Source of the DNA: Butyrivibrio sp.
GTDB lineage: Bacteria > Bacillota > Clostridia > Lachnospirales > Lachnospiraceae
Assembly (NCBI GenBank): GCA_017446685.1
Contig: JAFSQI010000031.1
Coordinates: 1-49,520, forward strand
Reading direction: 5' to 3'
DNA length: 49,520 nt
Shown: positions 36,201 through 44,696 of the stretch, piece after piece
How positions within the stretch are numbered: the stretch's first letter is position 1
How the letters are laid out: the number at the start of each line of letters is the position of its first letter
The notes under the pieces: model-generated
Databases searched by the model: none
Seen by the model: the letters and a program-made list of their open reading frames with translations, nothing else
Told to the model about the DNA's origin: nothing
Program-made: the position numbers and the translations under genes

Positions 36201-37561
36201 CTTACTTTATCTGACGGCATGCCATCTTCAGGTGTAAAGCAGATTATTTCGCCATTTGAATATTTTATCAGTCCATATTCACTGTAGGTTGAAATCCACA
36301 GGTTTTCTTTAGAATCCATAATAATTGATCGGATTGTGGAATCCTTAAGCATTTCAATGAGGTCAGTAACTTCGAGAGATATGCCGGAAGCAGTTTTGGC
36401 AGAAGTGATTGGAAAAGACTCTATTTTTCCGGAACGCGCAACAATCTGAATACCGGTATTTTTGGTACCGATAAATAATTTGTTGTCATATGTACAGGTT
36501 GTAGAAACAACTGCATTGGGTAAAGAATGTTTTTTTGTTATATCTTCAAACTGATTGGGAACTATTTTCATAACTCCGATTTTTGAAGAGGTTAGCCAAA
36601 GATTACCCTGGTAATCACACATTATATCCTCAATGGAATTATTGAAAGGGTTATTGTAGAAATGAGGAACATTTTTATCCAGTGAACAAAAACCATTGTC
36701 TGCACAAATCCAAAGGCGCCCTGAAATAATATCCATTGAATTTGTATAATTTAATGGTGATATATCGTATAGTTTGTTAATTAAATATGTGCTTGTGAGT
36801 TTTCCATAATAAATTGATGAACCTTCTGTTCCAAGGTAGATATAACCTGACAAACTGTCAGATGGACATATTGCCTGAACACCATTTATACCTAGATCAG
36901 TAGGGGTCCAGAACTTGCTGAGTTCACAGTTGTTAAAGGTGAAAATACAGCCTGATTTTGTAAGTCCGTATATAGTCCCGTCAAATGCTGTAATTATGTC
37001 ACTTATATAATTGTTTTTAAGCTGCGGATAATCAACTTCCTTTATGTTGTAGAATGGGTCGATGATGCATAATCCTTTTGTAGTTGCTATATAGAAGTTT
37101 CCGTCAGAATCCTCGGTAATAGCCTGAACGGAAGCAGCAGGAAGTCCATCGGATTTTCGTATAAATTTTAAACTTCCTCTTTCCATGATTGCAAGACCGT
37201 TATCGTTTGTTCCAATCCACAATCTCTGATGGCTGTCAACAAAAAGACTTATTACACTTGTAATACCGGAAGAAGGGTCAATCATGACAAAGGAATTACT
37301 ATCATATCGTATGAGTCCTGAGTATGAACCAATCCAGATAAAGCCATCTTCTGTTTCGGCAATTGCATTTGCTTCTGAAGTTGCAAGGCCATTTGTGTTA
37401 TCGTACACAACATAAGAATACCCACTTCCGGAAGTGGTGAGACTGCCGGCAACGGTTTTTTTGGCACTGCTTGGTAAAGCCGGAACAAATATGCCGACTA
37501 TGCTGCAAAGCAATATAAGCATTAATGTAATTGATGTTTTTTTGAATCTAAAAATATGCAT
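33212..37561 (-). CDS. Hybrid histidine kinase with propeller sensor, receiver and HPt domains
   Basis: A 1449-aa sensor of the hybrid two-component type. A signal peptide/anchor (about 1-33) leads into a two-propeller Reg_prop sensor (about 50-690, with repeated blades such as ENLWISTYS and DGFIWIGSYS) and a Y_Y_Y domain (about 700-765). The membrane helix is near 772-792. The histidine kinase has its phosphorylated His near residue 831 in NMSHEIRTP, then the ATPase domain (GMGIKEEDLPKLF, GTGLGLDI). The receiver has its DD pair near 1092 and phospho-Asp near 1143 (VLLDHMMPG). A C-terminal HPt has His near 1303 (HALKSTSR). There is no AraC-type output domain, unlike classic HTCS of Bacteroides. 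The partner response regulator must be encoded elsewhere. Probable carbohydrate sensor. Confidence 0.93.
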   Translation of the reverse strand: MHIFRFKKTSITLMLILLCSIVGIFVPALPSSAKKTVAGSLTTSGSGYSYVVYDNTNGLATSEANAIAETEDGFIWIGSYSGLIRYDSNSFVMIDPSSGITSVISLFVDSHQRLWIGTNDNGLAIMERGSLKFIRKSDGLPAASVQAITEDSDGNFYIATTKGLCIIDPFYNIKEVDYPQLKNNYISDIITAFDGTIYGLTKSGCIFTFNNCELSKFWTPTDLGINGVQAICPSDSLSGYIYLGTEGSSIYYGKLTSTYLINKLYDISPLNYTNSMDIISGRLWICADNGFCSLDKNVPHFYNNPFNNSIEDIMCDYQGNLWLTSSKIGVMKIVPNQFEDITKKHSLPNAVVSTTCTYDNKLFIGTKNTGIQIVARSGKIESFPITSAKTASGISLEVTDLIEMLKDSTIRSIIMDSKENLWISTYSEYGLIKYSNGEIICFTPEDGMPSDKVRVVHECSDGKIAVACIGGVAIIENDSITEVYNETSGFQNTEILTICEAENHDLLVGSDGDGIYIINHEDNKISHISSDNGLSSDIVMRIKKDKTNNLYWVVTSNALCYLDSEYNVSVINKFPYANNFDIFTDKHDKAWILSSNGIYVVPTKQLLENADFHLSFYDYKNGLPYIATANSYSQLSSNGTLYIAGSNGVASININDPLKESEEIKVFTPYLSVDGKFYYPDADGIYNLPSDIKKITIPCYIFTYAFDNPQVNYYLEGFDNAPYSVKRSELSEINYTNLPGGKYRFVINLDNDLDAHEDYSIIINKHMSLLEYRWIQIFIFVAIALVIAYSVWKLMHITIISRQYEQIRIAKEDAEKANTAKSRFLANMSHEIRTPINTIMGMNEMILREDTDNVPKEYVKAITGYATNISQASNSLLGLINDLLDLSKIESGKIELIEQEYDTYELLQSLYMMVRVRANQKDLTFDTKIDEYLPKKLYGDVNKLKEVILNILTNAVKYTERGGFTLIVNQVERSADSCKIYFAVKDTGMGIKEEDLPKLFTAFRRLEEVKNSGIQGTGLGLDISHQYVELMGGELKCDSVYGKGSTFYFVIDQKIVNPEGIGVFKLETENTKVHKYVPKFIAPDCKILVVDDNEMNLQVIKGLLRGIKTKLTLVDSGQKCLDELTKCNADSSGNEQPYDLVLLDHMMPGMDGLETIMHIRENFKDLVVIALTANIMNGGALFYKNAGFQDYLSKPVNVDDLESMLQSYLPKEKIHEIDIDSNVNTDFSQEDNENEKMDELPDEYKWLKNVDGLDVNDGIKYCGLPSAFIKFIGTFYDTIDNKSNEIENAYNTGDISFYTIKVHALKSTSRIMGAKELSSLAEELEVAGNNVQSAKDVVENTKFINLNTPKLLSMFRSYKDKLSEIDNIREDEKKKAELKPPISDTDLANAYDALNEFIPQMDYDAVEMILAELKEYSIPEKDEKNFREIELHLKNIDWDKMDEFIKNIK

Positions 37562-37635
37562 TACACAAAAGAACCTTTTTTAATTTAGTAATGACTCAGA
37601 ATTAAAATTCACACAATAAAACGTCTAATATATAT

Positions 37636-37664
37636 TTTATCAGTTTTGTACGGAAAATTATCAA
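37636..37664 (-). promoter_or_regulatory. Candidate promoter of the sensor kinase gene
   Basis: Minus strand TTGATA (37664-37659), 17 nt, GATAAA (37641-37636), about 75 nt before the start codon. Confidence 0.4.
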
Positions 37665-37723
37665 AAATTTACTTAACAAATATAAAAAAACAGGTAATTG
37701 ACATAAAAATTATATTTACCCAT

Positions 37724-37759
37724 GAAAAGAGCGCAGCAGTCATCATAACTGCTACGCTT
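37724..37759 (-). terminator. Terminator after dnaE
   Basis: On the minus strand AGCGTAGCAGT pairs with ACTGCTGCGCT (one mismatch) around a 7-nt loop, followed by CTTTT. Confidence 0.8.
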
Positions 37760-37766
37760 TGTAAGT

Positions 37767-40700
37767 CTATACTACCTGAACATTTTCTTTTCCAAGGACT
37801 TGTTCAAATTGCTCTAATATATATTTGTCGGCTTTTATAGTGAATGCTTTACCTAATTTTTTGATCTGCTTTGTTTCGTTTAGGTAAATATTTATCTCAT
37901 CCTTGCCATCACTTTCAGAGATTATCTTTTCTATTGCGGCTTGTTTACCCTCGTACTGCTCTTTATTGGCAAAACGCAGCCACACTGTCTTGGTAATTTC
38001 ATCGAAGGTAAGAATCTTGCTTGCTATAAGCTTGGCATCCCTGTCCTCTTCTACAGAAACACGTCCTTCTATGAAAACCTTGCCATCCTCATTAAGTCTT
38101 GGAGCATTGGCTTCATAAGTTTTCGGAAATACGATAACTTCCACAGAACCAACAAGATCCTCCAGAACAAGAAATGCCATGACCTGATCATTTTTTGTGT
38201 ATTTAATCTTTTTATCGCTGATGATACCGCCAATTGTTACAGTTGCACCGTCTTTGACAGTTGTGGAGCCGGACTCATCATCCAGATAAAAATCTGTCGT
38301 GGTATTAGTAATCTTTTTTTTCCACATTGCAATATATTCTTCAAGAGGATGACCAGAAACATATATTCCAAGGACTTCCTTTTCGAATTCAAGCATGAGC
38401 TCTCTTGGAAACTCACCCACATTGGGAAGTGGAATTTCATATTGCTTTTTGGTGTCTTCGCCTGCGAGATCAAATAATGAAATCTGACCTGCCATAGAAT
38501 TCCTTCCTGACGCATGTATCTGATCCATGATCTGAGCATAAACTGTCATGAGCTGCTTTCTGGTGCCTTCAAAACAGTCAAAGGCTCCGGCTTTTATGAA
38601 GTTTTCAATAGCTCTTTTATTTACCTCATTTTCACGACCCTGCATTCTGGTAAGGAAATCATTTATACTCTTAAAAGGACCGTGATAGCTTCTTTCCTTA
38701 ACTATCGAAGCAATTACAGGTCTACCGATCCCTTTTATTGCTGTAAGCGCATAGCGGATGGCTTTTTTGCGGCCCGGGGCAGTGGTTGTAACAGAGCCGG
38801 GGATAGGCTTGTCGTTAGGTGAAGAATCAATTTCTGTAACGGAAAAGCCGGAAAATCCCTCGTTTATATCAGGCGGCAAAAGAGTGATATTCATATTTCT
38901 GCAGGTCATGATATATCCTGAAACTTTGCCCGGATTATCTATTACGGAGGTCATAAGAGCGGCCATAAATTCTACAGGGTAATAGTATTTAAGCCATGCT
39001 GTCTGCAAGGCAACAACTGCGTAGCAGGCTGCATGGGATTTGTTGAAGGCATATTTTGCAAAATCCATCATTGAATCATAGATTGCGTTGCCGATTTCCG
39101 GAGAAATACCTTTTGAGGCACATCCCGGCACATTTTCTTCGGGATTGCCGTTAACAAAGTTTGCGCGCTCAACTTCCATGACGTGCTGTTTCTTTTTACT
39201 CATGGCACGTCTTACGAGGTCAGCTCGTCCAAGGGTATAGCCGCCAAGCTGCTGAACTATCTGCATAACCTGCTCCTGATAGACAATACAGCCATATGTT
39301 GGCTTTAGAATAGGCTCAAGTTCCGGAGTCTGATAGGTTATGGCACCAGCGTCATTTTTTCCTGCTATGTATTTCGGAATAAAGTCCATAGGACCCGGAC
39401 GATACAGTGAAATACCGGCAATGATATCTTCAAGGGATTGTGGGCGCAGCTCCTTCATGAATGACTGCATACCACCTGATTCCAGCTGGAACACACCATC
39501 GCAGTGACCGCTTCCGATAGAAGCAAGCACAGCAGGATCATTGTAATCAATCTCGTCAATATTTATGTAGCCTTTGTCTCCCGGTTTAAGGCCAAGAGAT
39601 CTGTTGGCATATTCAGTTGCATCCTTGATGACAGTCAGAGTACGAAGTCCCAAAAAGTCCATTTTGAGAAGCCCCAGTTCCTCAATTGTAGTCATGGTGA
39701 ACTGAGTTGTAATATTTCCTTCTGCTGAGCGTGAGAGCGGAACGAGGTCTTCGGCAGGAGCCTGACAGATAACTACCCCGGCTGCATGAATGGAAGTGTG
39801 ACGGGGGAGCCCTTCAAGCTTTTTGCACATATCTATAAGCTTATGTACTGTCTCGTCAGTCATGTATTGTGTGCGGAGTTCGGAATTCATTTCCAGAGCT
39901 CTGTCCAGAGTAATGTTAAGCTCGTTCGGAATCATTTTTGCTATTGTATCTCCGAAACTGTAAGGCAGATCCATTACCCTTGCGACATCTCTTATTACAC
40001 CCTTTGCTGCAAGTGTACCGAAGGTGATGATTTGCACAACTTTATCCGCACCATATTTCTCAGTTACGTAGTCTATTACATCCTGGCGTCTTTCGTACTC
40101 GAAATCCACATCAATATCGGGCATGGAAACTCGTTCAGGATTCAAAAATCTTTCAAAGAGAAGGTCGTACTTGATAGGGTCAATGTTGGTAATGTGCATG
40201 CAGTAGGAAACTATACTACCTGCGGCAGAACCTCGCCCCGGCCCCACAGCAATTCCATTTTCACGGCAATAGTTGATGTAATCCCAAACGATAAGGAAGT
40301 AATCAACATAGCCCATCTTCTGTATTACACCAAGCTCGTAGTCAAGTTTTGCTTTTAAAGTACCGTCATCATCCGGATATCTTTCGTGAAGCCCATCAAG
40401 ACAAAGCTTATTTAGATATGTCCAGGAATCATAGCCCTTTGGTACTTCAAAATGAGGGAGCTTTGTGACGCCAAACTCGATTTCCACATGGCATCTGTCT
40501 GCAATTTTCTGTGTGTTGTCTATTGCCTCCTGTGCATATGGGAAAAGAGCGCGCATCTGCTCTTCGCTTTTTACAAAATATTGTCCTCCTTCATAGCGCA
40601 TGCGGTCTTCATCAGAAACTTTTTTACCTGTCTGTATGCAAAGAAGGAGGTCATGAGCCTCCGCATCATCTTCGTATGTATAGTGGCAGTCGTTGGTCGC

Positions 40701-41306
40701 TACAAGCGGAATATTCAGCTCCTGTGAAAGTGCCAGGAGTGAAGCGTTAACCTGTCGCTGTGCAGGGATTCCGTGATCCTGCAGTTCCAAAAAGAAATTG
40801 CCGTGTCCAAAAATCCTATCCATGCGGATAGCAGCTTCTTTAGCCTTGGCAGGAGTCCCCTTAACAATATTTCTGGGAATTTCTCCGGCAAGACAGGCGC
40901 TTAGAGCAATGATTCCCTCGTGATACTGCTCCAGAAGCTCCATATCAACACGGGGCTTGTAATAATAGCCTTCTGTGAATCCACGGCTGACTATGTGAGA
41001 AAGATTCGCATAGCCTGTATTGTTCTCTGCCAAAAGAACCAGATGGTAATACCTGTCGTCTGTTTGAGCTGATTCTTTTTCAAAGCGTGAGCCCGGGGCA
41101 ACATAAACCTCGCAGCCGATAATAGGGTTAATGCCTGCTTCCTTGCAGGCTTTATAAAAGTCAATGACTCCATACATGACACCGTGGTCAGTGATGGCAC
41201 CGGCGTTCATGCCAAGATCCTGAAGTCTTTTGACGTAATCTTTTATCTTGTTGGAACCGTCCAGCAAGCTGTATTCTGTATGTACATGCAGATGTGTAAA
41301 TGACAT
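37767..41306 (-). CDS. dnaE: DNA polymerase III alpha subunit (DnaE type)
   Basis: A 1179-aa replicative DNA polymerase catalytic subunit. The N-terminal PHP domain begins FTHLHVHTEYSLLDGSNKI (about residues 3-21). The polymerase palm has the catalytic aspartates D397, D399 and D401 in MPDIDVDFEYER. The conserved GRGSAAGS and KLEGLPRHTSIHAAG motifs are present, then the tandem HhH and OB-fold regions at the C-terminus (VTIGGIISDKK). It has no exonuclease insertion, so it is DnaE and not PolC. ATG 41306 with CGGAG 5 nt before is chosen over the reading from 41351. It is divergent from pfkA here; in many Firmicutes dnaE and pfkA run in the same direction (by recall). Confidence 0.97.
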   Translation of the reverse strand: MSFTHLHVHTEYSLLDGSNKIKDYVKRLQDLGMNAGAITDHGVMYGVIDFYKACKEAGINPIIGCEVYVAPGSRFEKESAQTDDRYYHLVLLAENNTGYANLSHIVSRGFTEGYYYKPRVDMELLEQYHEGIIALSACLAGEIPRNIVKGTPAKAKEAAIRMDRIFGHGNFFLELQDHGIPAQRQVNASLLALSQELNIPLVATNDCHYTYEDDAEAHDLLLCIQTGKKVSDEDRMRYEGGQYFVKSEEQMRALFPYAQEAIDNTQKIADRCHVEIEFGVTKLPHFEVPKGYDSWTYLNKLCLDGLHERYPDDDGTLKAKLDYELGVIQKMGYVDYFLIVWDYINYCRENGIAVGPGRGSAAGSIVSYCMHITNIDPIKYDLLFERFLNPERVSMPDIDVDFEYERRQDVIDYVTEKYGADKVVQIITFGTLAAKGVIRDVARVMDLPYSFGDTIAKMIPNELNITLDRALEMNSELRTQYMTDETVHKLIDMCKKLEGLPRHTSIHAAGVVICQAPAEDLVPLSRSAEGNITTQFTMTTIEELGLLKMDFLGLRTLTVIKDATEYANRSLGLKPGDKGYINIDEIDYNDPAVLASIGSGHCDGVFQLESGGMQSFMKELRPQSLEDIIAGISLYRPGPMDFIPKYIAGKNDAGAITYQTPELEPILKPTYGCIVYQEQVMQIVQQLGGYTLGRADLVRRAMSKKKQHVMEVERANFVNGNPEENVPGCASKGISPEIGNAIYDSMMDFAKYAFNKSHAACYAVVALQTAWLKYYYPVEFMAALMTSVIDNPGKVSGYIMTCRNMNITLLPPDINEGFSGFSVTEIDSSPNDKPIPGSVTTTAPGRKKAIRYALTAIKGIGRPVIASIVKERSYHGPFKSINDFLTRMQGRENEVNKRAIENFIKAGAFDCFEGTRKQLMTVYAQIMDQIHASGRNSMAGQISLFDLAGEDTKKQYEIPLPNVGEFPRELMLEFEKEVLGIYVSGHPLEEYIAMWKKKITNTTTDFYLDDESGSTTVKDGATVTIGGIISDKKIKYTKNDQVMAFLVLEDLVGSVEVIVFPKTYEANAPRLNEDGKVFIEGRVSVEEDRDAKLIASKILTFDEITKTVWLRFANKEQYEGKQAAIEKIISESDGKDEINIYLNETKQIKKLGKAFTIKADKYILEQFEQVLGKENVQVV

Positions 41307-41412
41307 AATTACTCCGATAAAACTGATAAAACCATTACTGTTAACCGGCACGAAGCCTGTAACAGAAACTTAAACAGAAAATTTCAACTACGATTATAAC
41401 AACGAACATATG

Positions 41413-41438
41413 TATTGCCAAGTGAAATTATGGCAATA
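41413..41438. promoter_or_regulatory. TATTGCCA-N10-TGGCAATA dyad, possible operator
   Basis: A perfect 8-bp dyad lies about 65 bp upstream of the pfkA -35. It is not followed by a T run, so it is not a terminator. No regulator can be assigned. Confidence 0.35.
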
Positions 41439-41502
41439 TGATAAAGAAAATAGTCAAAATGTTAATAAATGTTAAAAGTTTTTGAAATCAGAAACGTTCC
41501 CA

Positions 41503-41531
41503 TTGCGGATTAAAAAAAATTGCGATAATAT
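41503..41531 (+). promoter_or_regulatory. Candidate pfkA promoter
   Basis: TTGCGG (41503-41508), 17-nt spacer and TAATAT (41526-41531), about 100 nt before the start codon. Confidence 0.5.
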
Positions 41532-41629
41532 ATTGTAGAAAAAATACGGTTTATTATCAATATTTAGAATATTACAAATTGTCTTTCCGAAAGTAATATT
41601 GAGCATTTAGAGGAATCGAGGAAATAATC

Positions 41630-42598
41630 ATGGCAAAGCAGATCAAAACAATTGGCGTACTTACAAGTGGTGGAGATGCACCAGGAATGAATGCAGCAAT
41701 TCGTGCTGTAGTTCGTAAGTCTTTGGCAAACGGACTTAAGGTTAAAGGTATCAAGAAGGGATATATGGGTCTTCTCAATGAGGAAATCATTGATATGGAC
41801 AGACGTAGCGTATCCGATATCATCCAGAGAGGCGGTACTATTCTTGGAACTGCTCGTTGTATGGAGTTTACAACACCTGAAGGTCAGGCTAAGGGAGCAG
41901 AGATTTGCCGTAAGCATGGCATTGACGGAATGATCGTTATCGGTGGTGACGGATCATATCGTGGAGCACAGAAGCTTTCACAGCAGGGAATCAACACAGT
42001 CGGAATTCCCGGAACAATTGACCTTGATATTTCATGCACTGATTACACAATCGGTTTTGATACAGCTATTAACACAGCGATGGAAGCTATTGATAAGATT
42101 CGTGATACATCATCTTCTCATGAAAGAGTCAGCATCGTAGAAGTTATGGGACGTCACGCAGGATATATTGCTCTTTGGTGTTCAATTGCCAATGGTGCTG
42201 ATGATATCCTTCTTCCGGAAAAATATGATTACAATGAGCAGCGTATCATTGATAACATTATCGACAATCGTAAAAAAGGTAAGACACACCACATTATCGT
42301 AAATGCAGAAGGTATCGGTCATTCAACATCAATGGCTCGTCGTATTGAAGCAGCAACAGGTCTTGAAACAAGAGCATCCATCCTCGGATATATGCAGCGT
42401 GGTGGTAGCCCTACATGTAAGGATCGTGTATACGCATCTATGATGGGATGCTATGCAGCTGATATTCTTGCTGCAGGCAAGACAAACAGAGTTGTTGGTT
42501 ACAGAAACGGTCAGTTTGTTGATTATGATATTGATGAAGCTCTTGCAATGAAGAAGAACATCAACGAGTACATGTACGAAATCGCACGTATTCTTTGA
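41630..42598 (+). CDS. pfkA: ATP-dependent 6-phosphofructokinase
   Basis: A 322-aa glycolytic enzyme phosphorylating fructose 6-phosphate. The N-terminal SGGDAPGMNAAIR (ATP site) and GGDGSYRGA (105-113) are present; Gly108 in GGDG indicates ATP and not pyrophosphate as donor. The catalytic loop is GTIDLDI with D131 and D133; the usual Asn between them is L132. The substrate region EVMGRHAGYIAL and C-terminal GYMQRGGSP complete the family pattern, and the length is that of the ordinary bacterial tetrameric enzyme. GAGGAATCGAGGAA lies before the ATG. It is divergent from dnaE and ends in a long hairpin. Confidence 0.96.
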   Translation: MAKQIKTIGVLTSGGDAPGMNAAIRAVVRKSLANGLKVKGIKKGYMGLLNEEIIDMDRRSVSDIIQRGGTILGTARCMEFTTPEGQAKGAEICRKHGIDGMIVIGGDGSYRGAQKLSQQGINTVGIPGTIDLDISCTDYTIGFDTAINTAMEAIDKIRDTSSSHERVSIVEVMGRHAGYIALWCSIANGADDILLPEKYDYNEQRIIDNIIDNRKKGKTHHIIVNAEGIGHSTSMARRIEAATGLETRASILGYMQRGGSPTCKDRVYASMMGCYAADILAAGKTNRVVGYRNGQFVDYDIDEALAMKKNINEYMYEIARIL

Positions 42599-42655
42599 TT
42601 TTTAAAGGTGAGATTTTCTATAATTTGAACTAATCTTTTTGAAAAAGATAATAAC

Positions 42656-42722
42656 AAAGAGATATTGACTATAATATTGGCGGTAAAGAGGCCGTAACAG
42701 TATTATTTCAGTATCTCTTTAT
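42656..42722 (+). terminator. Long hairpin after pfkA
   Basis: AAAGAGATATTGA (from 42656) pairs with TTTCAGTATCTCTTT (to 42720) with one mismatch; the inner ATAATAT/GTATTAT extends it. Little T run beyond TTTATT. Confidence 0.65.
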
Positions 42723-42821
42723 TCATATGGGAAATTGTTGTTTTTTTTGATATACTATACAAAACTATTGTTTCCCAGGATACTTGTTAATTAACGATAA
42801 ATTGAAGATTTGAGGTTCTGC

Positions 42822-43631
42822 ATGATAACAAGCGTAAATAATGAGCGTGTTCGCAAGGTGGTTGCTTATGTCACAAAATCAAAAGCCCGCCGTGAAGAAG
42901 ATGTGTTTGTAATAGAAGGAATGAAGATGCTTCGCGAGGCTCCCGTGCTTCAGGTTCGGGAAGTGTATATCACAGAGAAGTTTCTTGACCATGCAGGTGA
43001 AGAGGATAAAGAAATTCTGTGGCGATATGGGGCAGAAACGGTTACTGAGGAAGTTATGAAAAAAATGTCGGATACACAGACACCTCAGGGCGTTCTTGCT
43101 GTTATTTCACAGTATCATTACACTTGGGAAGAGGTAGTTAAAGGATATAGTGTCGGAAATGAGAATGCTATGCCGTTAATTCTTGTTCTTGAAAATATCC
43201 AAGATCCGGGCAATCTTGGAACGATGTTAAGGTCCGGAGAAGGAGCCGGAGTCACAGGAGTGATTCTTGGAAAAGGTTCAGCGGATATCTATAATCCCAA
43301 GGTAATAAGATCCACGATGGGATCTGTTTTCAGAATGCCTTTTGCATACGTTGAGAGCGTTCCTGAAGCAGTAAAAGTGTTAAATGACAGTGGTGTCAGA
43401 ACATATGCTGCACATCTTAAAGGTACACATGATTACGATGAATTTGATTACACTTATCCGACAGCTTTTTTGATTGGAAATGAAGGAAACGGTCTTACAA
43501 AAGAGACTGCTGATACAGCCGGAAACTATGTCCTTATCCCCATGAAGGGAAGGGTTGAGTCAATGAATGCAGCTACATCTTCTGCAATACTTACATTTGA
43601 AGCTTCAAGACAAAGGAGGAGGTCAGTATGA
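42822..43631 (+). CDS. TrmH/SpoU-family RNA 2'-O-ribose methyltransferase
   Basis: A 269-aa SAM-dependent SPOUT enzyme that methylates ribose 2'-OH of rRNA or tRNA. An N-terminal L30e-like substrate-binding part (about 1-95) is followed by the knotted catalytic domain with ENIQDPGNLGTMLRS (motif 1), FLIGNEGNGL (motif 2) and ESMNAATSSAILTFE (motif 3, SAM knot). ATG 42822 has GAGG 6 nt before it; the in-frame TTG at 42810 is less likely. Its stop overlaps the proC start (ATGA), so the two are translationally coupled. The exact RNA target is undefined; it may be a 23S rRNA enzyme of the RlmB/TsnR type. Confidence 0.9.
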   Translation: MITSVNNERVRKVVAYVTKSKARREEDVFVIEGMKMLREAPVLQVREVYITEKFLDHAGEEDKEILWRYGAETVTEEVMKKMSDTQTPQGVLAVISQYHYTWEEVVKGYSVGNENAMPLILVLENIQDPGNLGTMLRSGEGAGVTGVILGKGSADIYNPKVIRSTMGSVFRMPFAYVESVPEAVKVLNDSGVRTYAAHLKGTHDYDEFDYTYPTAFLIGNEGNGLTKETADTAGNYVLIPMKGRVESMNAATSSAILTFEASRQRRRSV

Positions 43632-44422
43632 CAGTAGGATTTATCGGACTTGGAAACATGGCTAAAGCCATGATTGGCGGAATTCTCGCCAAGGGACTTA
43701 TGGGACCAAATGAGATCATCGGAACAGCAGCAACAGAGGAAACTCGTCTGAAAGTATCAAATAAATACGGTATTCAGACAAGAACTTCCAATGAGGCGGT
43801 TGCCAAAGAATCAGACATTATAATTCTTGCTGTGAAACCGCAGTATCTCAAGGTTGTAATCGCCGATATTATGGACAGTGTTGATGAAAACAAGGTGATT
43901 GTTAGCATTGCAGCCGGAAAAACAATAAAATGGCTTGAAAAGGAGTTTGAAAAACCGGTAAAAATCATACGTGTAATGCCAAATACTCCTGCACTTGTTC
44001 TGGAAGGATGCTCGGCAGTATGCAGAAATGACATGGTTACAGATGATGATTATCATTTTGTCATCGAACTTCTTGAAAGCTTCGGAAAGGCGTACACTGT
44101 ACCAGAATCCATGATGGATGTTGTTGTTGGAGTGAGCGGTTCTTCTCCGGCATATGTATTTCTTTTCATTGAGGCGATGGCTGATGCGGCTGTTGCAGGC
44201 GGAATGTCCAGAAAGCAGGCATATGAATTTGCTGCCCAGTCAGTGCTTGGTAGTGCAAAAATGGTACTTGAAACCGGCAAACATCCGGGAGAATTAAAAG
44301 ACATGGTATGCTCACCTGCCGGAACAACAATAGAGGCTGTTAAAATTTTGGAAGAAGAGGGCTTTAGAGGCGCAGTTATTGATGCAGTGACAGCATGTAT
44401 TGAAAAGAGCAGAAAACTTTAA
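43628..44422 (+). CDS. proC: Pyrroline-5-carboxylate reductase
   Basis: A 264-aa NAD(P)H-dependent enzyme making proline from pyrroline-5-carboxylate. The Rossmann motif GFIGLGNMAKAMIGG opens the protein. The dimer/substrate region has VRVMPNTPALVLEG, then SGSSPAYVFLFIEAMADAAV and the C-terminal signature HPGELKDMVCSPAGTTIEAV. It is full length. Its ATG overlaps the stop of the methyltransferase gene, with GGAGGAGG just inside that gene. proA and proB are not in the window. A GC-rich hairpin follows. Confidence 0.95.
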   Translation: MTVGFIGLGNMAKAMIGGILAKGLMGPNEIIGTAATEETRLKVSNKYGIQTRTSNEAVAKESDIIILAVKPQYLKVVIADIMDSVDENKVIVSIAAGKTIKWLEKEFEKPVKIIRVMPNTPALVLEGCSAVCRNDMVTDDDYHFVIELLESFGKAYTVPESMMDVVVGVSGSSPAYVFLFIEAMADAAVAGGMSRKQAYEFAAQSVLGSAKMVLETGKHPGELKDMVCSPAGTTIEAVKILEEEGFRGAVIDAVTACIEKSRKL

Positions 44423-44446
44423 ATTATTTTTATATAATAAGGTCAC

Positions 44447-44480
44447 GAACCCCGCAGAAAATGCGGGGTTCTGATATTTC
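44447..44480 (+). terminator. Terminator after proC
   Basis: A perfect 10-bp GC-rich stem GAACCCCGCA/TGCGGGGTTC (44447-44456, 44462-44471) with GAAAA loop; the T run is weak. Confidence 0.75.
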
Positions 44481-44567
44481 ATGCAAGAATCTGCCTTCGC
44501 CAGATACACTAGACCAGTTATACAATAGTGAGAAAAATATAAAATTGTATAAAAAATCGGACCAAAT

Positions 44568-44596
44568 TTGACAAAATTTATAATATTTGCTAATAT
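44568..44596 (+). promoter_or_regulatory. Promoter of the SleB-type hydrolase gene
   Basis: A perfect TTGACA (44568-44573), 17-nt spacer and TAATAT (44591-44596), in very AT-rich DNA about 100 nt before the start. Confidence 0.72.
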
Positions 44597-44696
44597 CTTT
44601 ATGTTTTCGTATTGGTAACAAATCGAAACAATTTTGTAACAATTTCAGCCAGTGGTATGAATACTGGTAATAAAACGATTCGAGGATAGCAAAGGT

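Larger units (their letters stand above)
41307..41629. other. 323-bp divergent intergenic region between dnaE and pfkA
   Basis: No gene is seen. It holds a perfect 8-bp inverted repeat TATTGCCA/TGGCAATA with a 10-nt spacer (41413-41420 and 41431-41438) and the pfkA promoter candidate. The rest is AT-rich with no further structure that I can support. Confidence 0.7.

Noticed and set aside
33784-40727. Numerous plus-strand open frames of 60-190 codons opposite the kinase and dnaE genes
   Set aside because: They lie antisense to well-supported genes, lack ribosome binding sites and show no family motifs.
41630-42598. Pyrophosphate-dependent phosphofructokinase
   Set aside because: The donor-selecting position is Gly (GGDG), the ATP type, and the length is that of PfkA.
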